A stretch of 64,000 nt of DNA from Lamellibrachia satsuma. Taxonomy: Eukaryota; Annelida; Polychaeta; Sabellida; Siboglinidae. Positions 32,275 through 43,225 of the stretch are shown in pieces. The stretch is taken from contig BSQZ01000038.1 of the NCBI GenBank assembly GCA_033239005.1, forward strand, positions 999,501-1,063,500, written 5' to 3'. A program made the position numbers and the translations under genes. Below the pieces are notes generated by a model. That model was not told the origin of the DNA. It did not search any database and was given only the letters and a program-made list of their open reading frames with translations. Position 1 is the stretch's first letter, and each line of letters starts with the position of its first letter.

Positions 32275-34755
32275 GTGACGATCAACAGAAGTGTAGTGGA
32301 GGACAAATATCCGCTACCCAGGGTGAACGATCTTTACGCCAGCCTGGCCGGAGGCGAGACATTCAGTAAACTCGACTTGAGGCATGCCTACCTTCAACTG
32401 CCATTGGATGAAGGGTCCCGCGAGTACGTCACCATCAACACCCACAAAGGACTCTTTCGATACAACCGCTTGCCGTACGGTATTTCGGTGGCACCATCCA
32501 TATTCCAGAGAGCTCTTGAGTGTGTGCTTGCTGACATACCACGAGTGTGCATATTCTTGGACGACATTCTCGTTACCGGGAAAACTCGAGAGGAACACGT
32601 GGCGAACCTTCGCTGGGTCCTGAGACGGTTGGACGAGGCAGGACTGAAATTGAACAATGATAAGTGCGAGTTCTTCAATCAGTCAGTCGTGTACCTGGGG
32701 CACAAGATCGATCGCGATGACCTACATCCAACAGACGACAAGGTCAGGGCCATTCGTGATGCACCTAGCCCAACTAACGTGAAGGAATTGCGTTCGTGGC
32801 TCGGTCTGCTCAACTACTACGGGCGGTTCCTGCGCAACCTGTCAACAACGCTAGTCCCACTGCACGTCCTACTCAGAAAAGAGACAAAGTGGTGCTGGGG
32901 GAACGAGCAAGCTAGTGCGTTTGAGGCAGCAAAGCAGCTGCTGCAGTCAGATTCGCTACTTGTACACTTCGACCCCGTCAAGCCGCTCCTTCTCGCTTGC
33001 GACGCGTCACCGTACGGGGTGGGCGCGGTCTTGTCGCATCAGATGGAGGACGGTTCGGAGCGGCCGATCGCGTTCGCATCGAGTAGCTTATCACCCGCAG
33101 AAATCAACTACTCGCAACTAGACAAGGAAGGACTGAGTTTGGTTTTCGGAGTGACAAAGTTCCACCAATACCTCTATGGTATGAAGTTTGTGCTCATCAC
33201 CGATCACCGACCGCTGATAGGTTTGTTCAACGAGCAACGACCGATACCTCCTCAAGCGTCGGGTCGACTTCAGCGTTGGGCCCTGACGTTGGCCGGCTAC
33301 GCCTACATCATTCGTCATCGCAGTGGTGACGCGCACGGCAACTGTGATGCGCTTTCGAGACTACCTCTGCATACGCCACACTCCGCTAAGACGCCTGCGC
33401 CAGCAGAGTATGTTCAGCTCATCGAGAATTTGAACGACTCGCCGGTCACGTCCACTCACATACGCACTTGGACTCAACGCGATCCAGTGCTATCTCGGGT
33501 GCACCGCTATCTGCTCACAGGGTGGCCAGAGAGTGACATCACAACAACGCAATACCACAAGGTGCGTGACGAACTGAGCATCCACGATGGCTGCGTGATG
33601 CGGGGCGCACGTATCATAGTGCCCGAGCCTGGACGCGCGACGATGCTGAAACTACTACACAGTAGCCACAGCGGTGTGGTGAAAATGAAGGCGCTGGCGC
33701 GCTCGTACATTTGGTGGCCAGGCATTGACCTCCAGATGGAACAGCTTTCGCAAGAGTGTGCTCAATGTGAGGAAAACGCGCGACAACCGACCAGAGCTCC
33801 ATTGCGACCGTGGCTGTTTCCGCAAGAGCCGTGGAAACGGGTGCATCTCGACTACGCAGGCCCCATAGAGAACAGAATGATTCTCGTGGCGGTGGATGCG
33901 TACTCAAAATGGATCTCTGCGATGGTCGTGCGCTCATCGACATCAGAAGTGACGATTGAACCATTGCGGATGTTATTCGCAGAGCATGGTCTGCCGGAGA
34001 CTATCGTCACTGATAACGGCACATGTTTCACCAGCGCAGAGTTCACGCAGTTCATGAGGCAAAACGGCATTCAGCACATCACGTCACCTGCCTATCACCC
34101 CTCCTCGAACGGGCTCGCTGAACGCGCAGTGCAGCTCGTGAAACGAGGGTTAACAAAGATGACAGACGGGTCGATGCAGACAAGGTTGGCTCGTTACTTG
34201 CTGACCTACCGAGTAACCCCTCACGGTACGACAAGAAGTTCCCCGAGTATGTTACTGAAGGGGCGACAGCTACGAACGCTTCTGGACGTGGTTCACCCGA
34301 ACATCGGCGCAAAAGTGCATAAATCGCAGGAAAAGATGACCGAGTACTACAATCAGAAGTCGAAGAAGCGTCATTTCAGCCCAGGCGACGCGGTTTACGT
34401 AAAAAACCATACGCAAAGCTCGCCAAAGTGGATTCCCGCAGTCCTGCGGGAGCTGCATAATGACGTGTTAACATCGCAGGCGCTCGACGGTCGTCAGTTG
34501 AGGCGCCATCGCAATCACGTGCGTCTTCGACATGCAGGCGCGACTGACTACCCGGTAGAAGCCGATATCGCGGCTCCAGCTCCAGCTCCGATTCAACAAG
34601 CGCCCGAATATGGCGAAAGTGGAAACGACACGATCGACGAGTCCGACGACGCAGCTCCCATACCTGGTGGTAGCAGCGTCAACTCGCCGGCTCCCCAGCC
34701 AGCAGTTCGCAGATCCGAGCGAGAGCGCAAAGCTCCGGAGCGATTATCACTGTAA
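32275..34755 (+). CDS. Gypsy pol: RT, RNase H, integrase
   Basis: 826 open codons. RT: KLDLRHAYLQLPLDEGSREY, GLFRYNRLPYGISVAPSIFQ and catalytic CIFLDDILV (about residue 97). RNase H: LLLACDASPYGVGAVLSHQ, LDKEGLSLVFGVTKFHQYLY, ITDHRPLIGLF and the terminal HRSGDAHGNCDALSRLP. Integrase: zinc finger LLHSSHSGVVKMK...CAQCEENARQP, then catalytic HLDYAGPIENRMILVAVDAY, TIVTDNGTCF and HHPSSNGLAERAVQ-like YHPSSNGLAE (the DDE triad). The tail is Pro/Ala-rich, ending RRSERERKAPERLSL. The RT N-terminal part (AAPIVPVCKANGQIRICGDY) lies just upstream in line with this frame, before the first ATG, so the start shown is arbitrary. Confidence 0.95.
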   Translation: MTINRSVVEDKYPLPRVNDLYASLAGGETFSKLDLRHAYLQLPLDEGSREYVTINTHKGLFRYNRLPYGISVAPSIFQRALECVLADIPRVCIFLDDILVTGKTREEHVANLRWVLRRLDEAGLKLNNDKCEFFNQSVVYLGHKIDRDDLHPTDDKVRAIRDAPSPTNVKELRSWLGLLNYYGRFLRNLSTTLVPLHVLLRKETKWCWGNEQASAFEAAKQLLQSDSLLVHFDPVKPLLLACDASPYGVGAVLSHQMEDGSERPIAFASSSLSPAEINYSQLDKEGLSLVFGVTKFHQYLYGMKFVLITDHRPLIGLFNEQRPIPPQASGRLQRWALTLAGYAYIIRHRSGDAHGNCDALSRLPLHTPHSAKTPAPAEYVQLIENLNDSPVTSTHIRTWTQRDPVLSRVHRYLLTGWPESDITTTQYHKVRDELSIHDGCVMRGARIIVPEPGRATMLKLLHSSHSGVVKMKALARSYIWWPGIDLQMEQLSQECAQCEENARQPTRAPLRPWLFPQEPWKRVHLDYAGPIENRMILVAVDAYSKWISAMVVRSSTSEVTIEPLRMLFAEHGLPETIVTDNGTCFTSAEFTQFMRQNGIQHITSPAYHPSSNGLAERAVQLVKRGLTKMTDGSMQTRLARYLLTYRVTPHGTTRSSPSMLLKGRQLRTLLDVVHPNIGAKVHKSQEKMTEYYNQKSKKRHFSPGDAVYVKNHTQSSPKWIPAVLRELHNDVLTSQALDGRQLRRHRNHVRLRHAGATDYPVEADIAAPAPAPIQQAPEYGESGNDTIDESDDAAPIPGGSSVNSPAPQPAVRRSERERKAPERLSL

Positions 34756-34836
34756 AGCTGTCTGTACATCTGGGCATAATAATCCCTGGTACAACAGTAG
34801 GTTGTTTAGTTAGTTTTAACTGGTGTGAAGGGATGT

Positions 34837-35010
34837 TGTGTATGTGACAGTTGTTTGACAAAGACTCTAACCGATTTCTGTGGGATGGACTTTCGTGTTG
34901 TTGTCTGTCTTTTCGTCTCGATTTACATAAAATAAAGTGTGGACTTCACCAAATGACAAATGCTATCTAGTAATACTACTACATAACAACTAGTTATTCA
35001 ATATATAACA
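34837..35010 (+). repeat. 3' LTR
   Basis: Same 174 bases as the 5' LTR by eye. It is preceded by the purine-rich GTGAAGGGATG, a plausible polypurine tract. Confidence 0.92.
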
Positions 35011-35560
35011 GTTTTGTTTGAGAAAGCTTCAAATTCGATATCAACTTGCGGCACAATGTATATGTAGACACATTATGGAACACTCCTGCTTGTCAAGTCA
35101 TTATTGTTTGTTTGACAGCGAAGTCTAAAAAATGCCTTGCCCGTATTATTAGCTGAAATCCAGTCACAATTTAATTATAGGTCGATTTTGACACTTGATA
35201 AATCATAGATCATGTACACTAGATTTGCACAGCATTGCGAACCAATGTGGCCTGCTTACTGTCCCTTTAATTATACTAATGAGTCATACGCACGCACGCA
35301 CGCACGCACACACACAATCTTGTTAAATCTTGAGGCTGTATCGAAACATGGGCAATTTCGTTCGCCGCCCTTGCCTGTGTCTTTCGGGGGAGACACTAAA
35401 ACCGTGGTAACTGTGATGATAACAGACCGTTATAAATGCAAGTTGTCTATGCCAGGGGAAGTAAAATATCCCACAAGTGGTGTAAATGTGTAACCTGACT
35501 CCATTTCTCACGAGTCACTGCAGTAAACAAATAATGTAGCCTGTTATATATTTTAACAAG
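35011..35560. other. Intergenic between LTR element and LINE
   Basis: A CACG microsatellite at 35288-35316. No gene recognised. Confidence 0.5.
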
Positions 35561-35649
35561 ATTTAACAAGATTGCCATCTCGAACAAGTTCCAGATGGCA
35601 AGTGGACAAGGAAGCCATTGGCTTATCGAGAGTCCAACAATTTTCACAT

Positions 35650-36003
35650 CTATGTGTAGCCCGCCCTTATCAGATATCTGTCAATTCTATTTTTAAACAT
35701 ATTCACACTACTAGCATTAACACAATCGTTTGGCAGTTTGTTCCATTCATTTATCACCCTCTGTGAGAATGAGTACTTTCTCATGTCCAACCTACACTGC
35801 TCCTTAACTAATGCTGCTTTGTGTCCTCTGGTTCTACTGCCTTCTTTAAGTTTGAAGAACATATTCCTATCAACATCCTCATAACCGTTCACTATTTTAA
35901 ACACTTCTATTTGGTCTCCTCTTAGTCTCCTGGTCTCTAGTGTTGTCAAACCACATTGTAATAAGCGACTTTCGTAACTAAGGTCTCTTAATTCTGGAAT
36001 CAT
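35650..36003 (-). pseudogene. LINE copy 2 ORF2 C-terminal fragment
   Basis: 117 codons MIPELRDLSYESRLLQCGLT ... RLRGDQIEVFKIVNGYEDVD ... NEWNKLPNDCVNASSVNMFK, the RT-distal tail of CR1-like ORF2. A frameshift separates it from the RT block. Confidence 0.9.
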
Positions 36004-36311
36004 CTTAGTTGCTCTTCGTTGTATTCTTTCTAGCTTATCTATGTCTTTTTACGATATGGCCTCCATGCTTGAATACAATATTCCAAATGTGGTCTAACTA
36101 TTGCTTTGTACAGGGTACAATTAGATGTTTCTCCTTATACGTGATAGTTCTCCTAATTAGGCCTAGAATTTGATTTCCTTTCGAAGCAGCAATCCCACAT
36201 TGCTCTGAAACTTTCATGTCAGCATTAAATGTTACTCCTAAATCCTTTTCTTGTGTGGTTCTACCTAGTACAGCATCCCCATTTTATATTCCTCGTCCAT
36301 ATTTCCATGTC

Positions 36312-37142
36312 CTATGTGTATACATTTACACTTCCCAAAATTGAATAACATTTGCCATTTTCTGACCATTTAACTAATTTTTCTAGATCATCCTGTAAAC
36401 TTTGTTTATCTGTATCATTAGTAACCTTTCTGAATACCTTTGTGTCATCTGCAAATTTGAGTACTTTGCTAGATATGTCATCCTCCAAATCATTTATATA
36501 TATTAAAAACAGTATAGGGCCTAACACTGATCCCTGTGGTACCCCACTCAAAACAGATTTCCAGTTTGAAATCTTACCATCTACTATTACTCTCTGTCTT
36601 CTGTGTGTAAGCCACTTTTCTATCCAGTTGATTACATCATTGCCTATACCATGGGCTTTTAGTTTAAGTAACAATCTTTGATGTGGCACTTTATCGAAAG
36701 CTTTCTGAAAATCTAAGTAGACAACATCCACTGGTGACCCGTGATCTACCCACTTTGTAATTTCTTCTAAAAAACATAAGAGATTGGTTAGACATGACCT
36801 TGCTTTTAGGAATCCATGTTGAGATGTATTTATTAATTTATGTTTTATGAGGAATTCCACCATGTGGTCTCTAATTAATGTTTCAAGTAATTTACATACA
36901 ACTGATGTTAAACTCACTGGTCTGTAATTTTCTGGCTTCTTCCTCGATCCCTTCTTAAAGAGCGGCGTAATGTTTGCTTCTTTCCATTCTGAAGGAACTA
37001 TTCCTTCTTCTAGTGACAAGTTAAATAAGTTTGCAAGTGGTGTACTAATTTGATCAACAATTTCCTTTAGCAGTTTTGGTGGTATCCCATCAACTCCAGG
37101 TGATTTATTATCTTTCATCTTCTTAATTTTCTTTGCTATCAT
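36312..37142 (-). pseudogene. LINE copy 2 reverse transcriptase block
   Basis: 276 codons with KSPGVDGIPPKLLKEIVDQI, ENYRPVSLTSVVCKLLETLI, VVYLDFQKAFDKVPHQRLLL, GVPQGSVLGPILFLIYINDL and VLKFADDTKVF. Catalytic residues are intact but the block is cut by frameshifts on both sides. Confidence 0.92.
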
Positions 37143-37703
37143 TTCAGGAGTTACAAATAACTGCCTAAATATTCTGATGTATTGCCCTCAAATTTAGTTA
37201 ATGGAACTGGAAGTGAGCTGATATCTTCTGTGGTAAAAACTGAGCTGAAATACTCATTCAGGACCTCTGCCATTTGGAACCCATCTGAAATTATGTTTTC
37301 ACTGTTGCTTTCCAGTGGTCGACCTTATCTCGAACTTTCTGTTTACTCCTTACATAAGCATAGAAACTCTTGCTGTCATTTTTATATTACCTGCCAATTT
37401 TTGTTCAAAGGTTCTTTTAGATTTTCTAATTTCAGTAGTAGCTAGGTTAAGTGCCTCTTTGTAGTTGGTGTAGTCTTCTACATTTCCAGTGTGTTTATAG
37501 ACCTTCCACAGCATCTGTTTGTGAGCAATTTTTCTAATAGCTTCTTTTGACAGGTGTTTTTCCTGGATCTTTTCCCTTGTTTTCTTAATGGAATAAATTT
37601 CTCAATAATGCCCTCAATCTCATATTTTAAACAAGTCCAGCATTCTGTTGCTGTCTTGTTCTTCAGCAAGTATTCCAATCTATATTTGCTAGATATGTTC
37701 TCA

Positions 37704-38213
37704 TCACTTTATATCTGCCTTTGTTGAAGTTCCTCCTCCATTGTTTTTATATGTATTCCCTGTTTTTACTTTTATATTAAAATGGATTTGGTTATGGTCA
37801 CTTGAACCCAAAGGTTCGTGTACTTTAACATTGTCAACTAATTCATTTTGAGAAGACAAAATTAAATCTAACACATTCCCACCTCTGGTTGGTTCCAAGA
37901 CATGTTGAGTAAGGAAACAATCCTGTGTTAGAAGTAGAAACTGATGGTCGTCCCCTCCAGCACTCTCTAATGATTCCCATTGTATATGGCCATGGTTAAA
38001 ATCACCCATTATAACACATTCTCCCTTGCTCACCTCCCTTATTGCCTTTTGTAATTTTACATCTTCCTCTTCTCCTATGTTAGGACTACGATAAACTACT
38101 CCTATTGTTAATGTTGAGTTCCTGGTAACTATGTTACACCAAATTGTTTCCACACTATCTGCTTCACTTTTCAGAGTAATTTCATATGCTTGGATAGATT
38201 CTTTAATATACAA
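37704..38213 (-). pseudogene. LINE copy 2 endonuclease block
   Basis: 169 codons of the apurinic-type endonuclease: TIGVVYRSPN, CVIMGDFNHGHIQWE (catalytic Asp-Asn-His) and LGSSDHNQIHF (SDH). The N-terminal part with the first Glu lies upstream in another frame (38220-38400). Confidence 0.9.
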
Positions 38214-38505
38214 AATTACTCCACCTCCCTTCTTTCTCGTCTATCCTTCCTAAACATTACATAGCCTGTCAGTGCTAACTCAGCATCTACTATATCTTCA
38301 TTTGCCCATGATTCTGTGATGCCTATAACATGAGGATCAATATCTGCTACCATAATGTCTAACTCACTTTTTTTATTTACTATGCTCCTGGCATTTAAGC
38401 ATACACATTTAAGTTCATTGTCTGAAATTATTGGTGAACATTTCTTTGGATGTGTATTTGTAGTAGTACTCCTTTGAGTTTTCTCTGTCAGTTCCCCCTG
38501 CGCAT

Positions 38506-38994
38506 CTAGTTTAAATAATCTATGGTACCTGTGCCCTCGTCGACAACTCTAACAAACTCACACGCAAGAACTGCAGCGCCCTTCCCTGTCAGATGAAGTC
38601 CATCTCTCATGAAAAAGTCACCTCTTCCCACAAAGTTTAACCACATGTCTACGAAGCCTACTCCCTCCTCCATACATACCTTCTGTACCTGTGTGTTGAT
38701 CGCCATCCTTCTACAGTTCCTATATTCCTCACCCCTGCCTCCCATTATTGGTAATATCCCCGACAATACGATCTGCCCAACTCGTGCCTCTTTGAGTGTC
38801 TTGATCAACCTCCTGTACTTACCAATGATGGCTGACGTTCCATCCTTATCTGCATTGTTCGTTCCCACATGCACGAGAACAGCACCTCCCGTGCCACCAC
38901 CCATGACCTGTCCTGCCTTCTCTGCTATATCCTCTACTTTTGCCCCTGGTAGGCATACTGTTATGTCATCTCCTCTATTTACAATTTTATCCAC
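38506..38994 (-). CDS. LINE copy 2 ORF1 esterase domain
   Basis: 162 codons of an SGNH-hydrolase-like domain: ITVCLPGAKVEDIAEKAGQV, VLVHVGTNNADKDG (GTN block), IVLSGILPIMG and FFMRDGLHLTGKGAAVLA (DGLH catalytic Asp-His block). Such esterase domains are known in ORF1 of CR1-group LINEs. The N-terminal GDS block is cut off by the 5' truncation. Confidence 0.88.
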   Translation of the reverse strand: MDKIVNRGDDITVCLPGAKVEDIAEKAGQVMGGGTGGAVLVHVGTNNADKDGTSAIIGKYRRLIKTLKEARVGQIVLSGILPIMGGRGEEYRNCRRMAINTQVQKVCMEEGVGFVDMWLNFVGRGDFFMRDGLHLTGKGAAVLACEFVRVVDEGTGTIDYLN

Positions 38995-39119
38995 TTTCCT
39001 AATGATGGATAACCCTGCTTAATATGCTCGCTGTTTTGTAATTTATCTTTTTAAAACTGGTTTATAACGTCTAAGCAGGGATGACCTAATTTGGAAACAT
39101 CTTATTGCTGTTTTAAAAC

Positions 39120-39180
39120 CTTTTCAGTTTCGTTCACACCGGGTTTCCCCAGTTCACCCAGCTATCTAATAAATACGTAT
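39120..39180 (-). repeat. Short SINE-body fragment
   Basis: CCCAGTTCACCCAGCTATCT + AATAAATACGT resembles the CAGTTCACTCAGCTGTACAA + ATGAGTACCT portion of the SINE family. Strand not certain. Confidence 0.4.
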
Positions 39181-39266
39181 TATCGAATGTGTTTCATTTT
39201 TGTGGGCACGTGCATGGCTGTATGCTATGATAAACAATGGATCATAGCGATATAATATATAGATCT

Positions 39267-40517
39267 TAGTGCCCTGCGCGGGCCGGGCCGGGCCGGGCCT
39301 GGGCCTACATACTGCGGGCAAGACCTGAAAATAATTTAACCGCATCGGGCTTGGGCCGGGCCTGGGCCTAGTGTGAGCGGGCCGGGCCGGGCCGGGCCTG
39401 GGCTGGGCCTGGACATAATAAAAATATTCATACAAAATACCGAGTATTACTTTATTTTTTAATAAAAACTGATTATAAATTGTAATTCCGGTTAATGAAT
39501 GCTTAAAATTATTTCTTTAGTATTATATAGTTGCAAATTGAGACCTTGCATGGAATCTAATGGCCCCATAAGTTCACTTAGCTGGAAGTAGCCAGCCCCA
39601 AATGTTTACTTTAGAAATATTTGCAGAGGCAATCAAGTCATGATTAACCATCAACTTATCACCCTTTGACCCTACCAGTGGACATTCTATTGTCTAGGTC
39701 TTCCCTCCAAACATTGCCCACCTGAATGACCTGCCCACTGCCAAGTGCCCACTAGGCCACTAGTCCACTACCCAATTCCCCACCCAGTTGGTAATTGGTA
39801 TTTCTCCCCAGTCCTAATTCATTCACACTTGTACTAATTCACACATGTCTGAACCTGATCTGTCTCAGGCTAGTGACTGCAGACCTGCTGGAAATGCCAC
39901 TGGGTGTCAGTGCCAGTGGGTGACATTTAATTGAAATATCATATTAAATTATGTTAACTTAGTTGAACTAATTCAATTAACAATATAAATTGGGGCTATG
40001 GCTTGCATATGGGTTAAGTCAGGGTTAGATAAACAAATCTCCTACCCTAACCATAGGCCAATACATTAAAGCCAAATATAACAAATGTTATCATATTTAA
40101 TACTAATGACACTAAGAAGTTTTTCTTTATTTTTCTTCAGGATATTCATAAGTTTGAAGAAGTTGGTGGTGCTGGAGTTTTAGAACTCATCCTCATCTTT
40201 GTTATAAGATTATAGGTTTATCTTCTCTAAACTTAGCGAGCCGCGGGCTTGCGGGCCGCGGGCTTACCCATCTTTGGCCCGCGGGTATGGGCCGGGCCTG
40301 GGCCTGAATCTTGCGGGCCGGGCCGGGCCGGGCCGGGCCTGGGCCAAACATTCACAGTCTGGGTCGGGCCTGGACCGGGCCTGGGCCTAAATTCTAGTTT
40401 GTGGGCCTGGGCCGGGCCGGGCTTGAAACATTATTGCGGGCCTGGGCCGGGCCTGGACTCTAACTGCTAATTGCGGGCCGGGCTTGAGATCAAATTCTAG
40501 GCCCACGCAGGGCACTC
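39267..40517 (-). mobile_element. GGCCCGG hAT-like element, copy 2 (inverted)
   Basis: Starts TAGTGCCCTGCGCGGGCC and ends GGCCCACGCAGGGCACTC. The body is the reverse complement of copy 1 (for example the sequence around the CTTCAGGATATT junction). The left flank ATAGATCT has a near match TTAGATCT a few bases beyond the right end, so the target duplication is imperfect. It lies about 8.8 kb from copy 1 in opposite orientation. Confidence 0.88.
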
Positions 40518-40519
40518 AT

Positions 40520-41215
40520 TTATTTAGATCTACGCAAATGAGTATACTTACGTCACAAGGCAAGCGTTTTTTTCCCGGTAACTAAGCTACGCCACTTCGA
40601 GGTAGCGTGAAGGACGTGTAGAAGCTGTGCATAACGTCACCGACACCGGTTCTACCCGTTGGCTTTTGTAATTTGGTAGCATTTCTACGCTTAGTATGTA
40701 TGTTTGACATAAAACAGCCACGCTAAGTCTAAGCTGACATCATAGGCATAGCTGTCAATATCCGACGGATAGCTCGAATTGTTAAGCCATTTTGTGGTAT
40801 ATTTCAAAATAATTTCAACGACAGACCAGCATCGTGGGGGTCTGAACGTAATTACAGGGAGTGTACATTACAGCGTTACGAAGGGTTACAAGGGGTGGGG
40901 GTCTCTCAAAAACGTCAACAAATAGCGTGACGTACTATATGGATGGCCCCTAAGCTGACATATCTAGTTGGGTGTATTTTGTTGTGAGAGCCTTAATTCA
41001 AACACGTAAAACAGTTAAACAACCAACGCACCCCACGGACATATCAGGTCACGGGACAATACGTTAGGTCATACGTTACGTCATAAGACCTGTATTGCCT
41101 TGCACGCACCATATTAGGTCACATGACATATATGGCCCACGGACTTATCAGGTCACAGGACTTGTATTGCCCTGCGTACGATACAAGTTTACAACAAATC
41201 GTTCTGTAGTAGGGC
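40520..41215. other. Intergenic, GGTCACatgACATAT-like repeats at its end
   Basis: No gene recognised. At 41040-41190 there are loosely repeated AGGTCACRGGAC...TGTATTGCCCTGC blocks. Confidence 0.5.
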
Positions 41216-41216
41216 A

Positions 41217-41480
41217 CCACCACCCAATAGGGTGGGTGGGTGAGTGGGTGGGTGGCTTGAGCGGGTGGGTGAATGAATTACTGATATAGATACCATATGA
41301 GTGGGTGGGTGAATATTAATGAGAGAAATAACGTGTCAGTGCTTGGGTGGCTGAGTGAATGAATTAATTATATAGATATTATGTGAGTTGGTGGTGAATT
41401 AATGATTGAATGAATGAAACAAACCGAGAGTGTATGGATGATTGGATCAGTGAGTGGTAGAATGTGCGAATGGATGAATT
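41217..41480 (+). repeat. GGGTGGGTGAGTG-type degenerate repeats
   Basis: Tetranucleotide-like GGGT/GAAT/TGAG units with decreasing order toward 41480. Confidence 0.7.
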
Positions 41481-41825
41481 AATTTATGAATGAGAACACT
41501 GATTGAGCGACAGAATATGTGAACAACGCGACGTGTGCACAGGCATACAGCGGTGTGTTTATACAGTCAGATCCGACTACATCCATACAGATTGGCTGTT
41601 TGTGATCGACACTGATTATGTCCAAATCAACCTCCCTAACCGAATTAGCGTCAGCACCAAATGGCACTTTGACAAAGCCTCTCGACATTAGCTGTGCCCA
41701 TTGGCCCGAGACGATATCAATGCCAGATGTTGGTCAATTTGCATAAATACGGCTTTGGCTGATATTATGTGTTGCTGTCTTGAGTAGCCGTCTTAGTGTC
41801 AGAGCAAGTATCACACCGTCGATTG

Positions 41826-42025
41826 TCACAACCTATGTTGTCACAACTTATGTTATCACAACTTATGTTGTCGTAACCTATGCGCAGCTTATATTGTCAC
41901 AATTTATGTTGTCACAACTTATGTGGTCACAGCTCCTTTTGTCACAACTTATGTAGTCGTAACTTATGTTGTCATAGCTTCTGTTATCACAACTTATGTT
42001 GTCGTAACCTATGCACAGCTTATGG
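41826..42025 (+). repeat. 15-16-bp minisatellite TTATGTTGTCACAAC
   Basis: About 13 imperfect copies of (A/C)TTATGTTGTCACAAC with GTCGTAAC variants. Confidence 0.85.
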
Positions 42026-42127
42026 TGTCACAGCGTTTGTTGCCGCACCATCGGCCGTTCTGCACCTTCATATGTGTATGTATGTATGTGAATCAATTTG
42101 TCCCGAGAATGCTGTTGTTTTTGGGCC

Positions 42128-42194
<67 letters not shown>

Positions 42195-42256
42195 TATACA
42201 CACATGCACGCACGCACGCACGCACGCACGCACGTACGTACGTACGTATGTATGCA

Positions 42257-42318
<62 letters not shown>
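42128..42318. repeat. Compound (AT)n-(CACG)n-(AT)n microsatellite
   Basis: Two AT runs of about 60 bp flank CACACATGCACGCACGCACG + CGTACGTACGTATG. Open frames through it are artefacts. Confidence 0.97.
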
Positions 42319-42319
<1 letters not shown>

Positions 42320-42923
42320 GAAATGAGTAAGTACCATACCTTTTGTGAACTTTGTGATAGTCATCATGATAATATTTTAAGACACAAAGTATGCTTGAAA
42401 ACGTATGGTATGTCAAAAATACCAGCACAGAAACTTTTCTAAAATGTGGTCTAATTTACCCGTTCATCATGCCACTGCTATGAGACGACGAACACAGTAG
42501 AAATAAAAACGCGCATTCAATTATTAAATATTTGTTATTTCTCTTGTTGTGAACAGAGACAGTGCGAACTGTACAAAGCAACCTTTCAACAGTTATTCTC
42601 AATTGTTGCTTGTGATGACAATGCAATATTTTTAACATATCAAATTCCACGATTGGACCACTGCAGTTGCCACAATTGGACCAGTAACACACATAAGAGT
42701 ATGCCATCAACAGATGTGTGTAATTATTCCAACACAGTTTATTGATTACAAGAAAGTAATATTAGACAAGGGAGCAATTAAAATAATGCAAATAAAGGGA
42801 GTTGCTAAGCGGTCCAATCGAGGGAACTTAATTGTAACAGAACACATTTGGGCTCACATAAATTTACATTGTTTCAGACTACCAAAGACTTGGTATTTTA
42901 TGAGGGTTTACATAAATGTAGTG

Positions 42924-43160
42924 CCAATGGTCATATATAAACGGAAGAGGATGAAAGTAAAACTGACAAATGGTGGACCTCCGGGGGCAAAGGCTGGATG
43001 TCCAATGGTCATATATAAACGGAAGAGGATGAAAGTAAAACTGACAAATGGTGGACCTCCGGGGGCAAAGGCTGGATGTCCAATGGTCATATATAAACGG
43101 AAGAGGATGAAAGTAAAACTGACAAATGGTGGACCTCCGGGGGCAAAGGCTAAATATCCA
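42924..43160 (+). repeat. Three-copy 78-bp tandem repeat
   Basis: CCAATGGTCATATATAAACG + GAAGAGGATGAAAGTAAAAC + TGACAAATGGTGGACCTCCG + GGGGCAAAGGCTGGATGT begins at 42924, 43002 and 43080 with almost no change. The unit is a multiple of three, keeping a frame open (42714-43196), but nothing marks it as a gene. Confidence 0.9.
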
Positions 43161-43225
43161 ATGAGGGGTGTGTTACATGGCTGTGACATTTCGTAGATTG
43201 TGTTAAACTAACAAAGGAGGAGACT

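Larger units (their letters stand above)
30586..35010 (+). mobile_element. Gypsy-type LTR retrotransposon, complete ends, broken frames
   Basis: 4.4-kb element with 174-bp LTRs, gag, protease, RT, RNase H and integrase in Gypsy (Ty3) order. The LTRs look identical base for base, so insertion is recent. Coding is split: gag, zinc-knuckle/protease and pol lie in different frames, and a TGA interrupts the segment just before the RT frame near 32107. The flanks (GTTTTT left, GTTTTG right) hint at a short T-rich target duplication. It lies between two inverted hAT-like copies. Confidence 0.93.
35560..39018 (-). mobile_element. CR1-like LINE, copy 2, ORF1 esterase to 3' end
   Basis: Minus-strand element with tail TTTAACAAGATTTAACAAGA at the left (3') end and a 5' truncation at about 39018 inside ORF1. 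From 5' to 3' it holds ORF1 esterase (38994-38506), endonuclease (38213-37704), RT (37142-36312) and C-terminal region (36003-35650). Frameshifts break ORF2 several times. It is clearly a different subfamily from copies 1 and 3. Confidence 0.93.

Noticed and set aside
32275..34755. Host gene derived from a retroelement (domesticated integrase)
   Set aside because: Flanked by identical LTRs with gag and protease in order, so it is an ordinary recent Gypsy insertion.
42714..43196. 160-codon Lys/Arg-rich frame with a 26-residue repeat
   Set aside because: Open because a 78-bp unit was triplicated; sequences before and after the repeat have no protein-like conservation that I can see.
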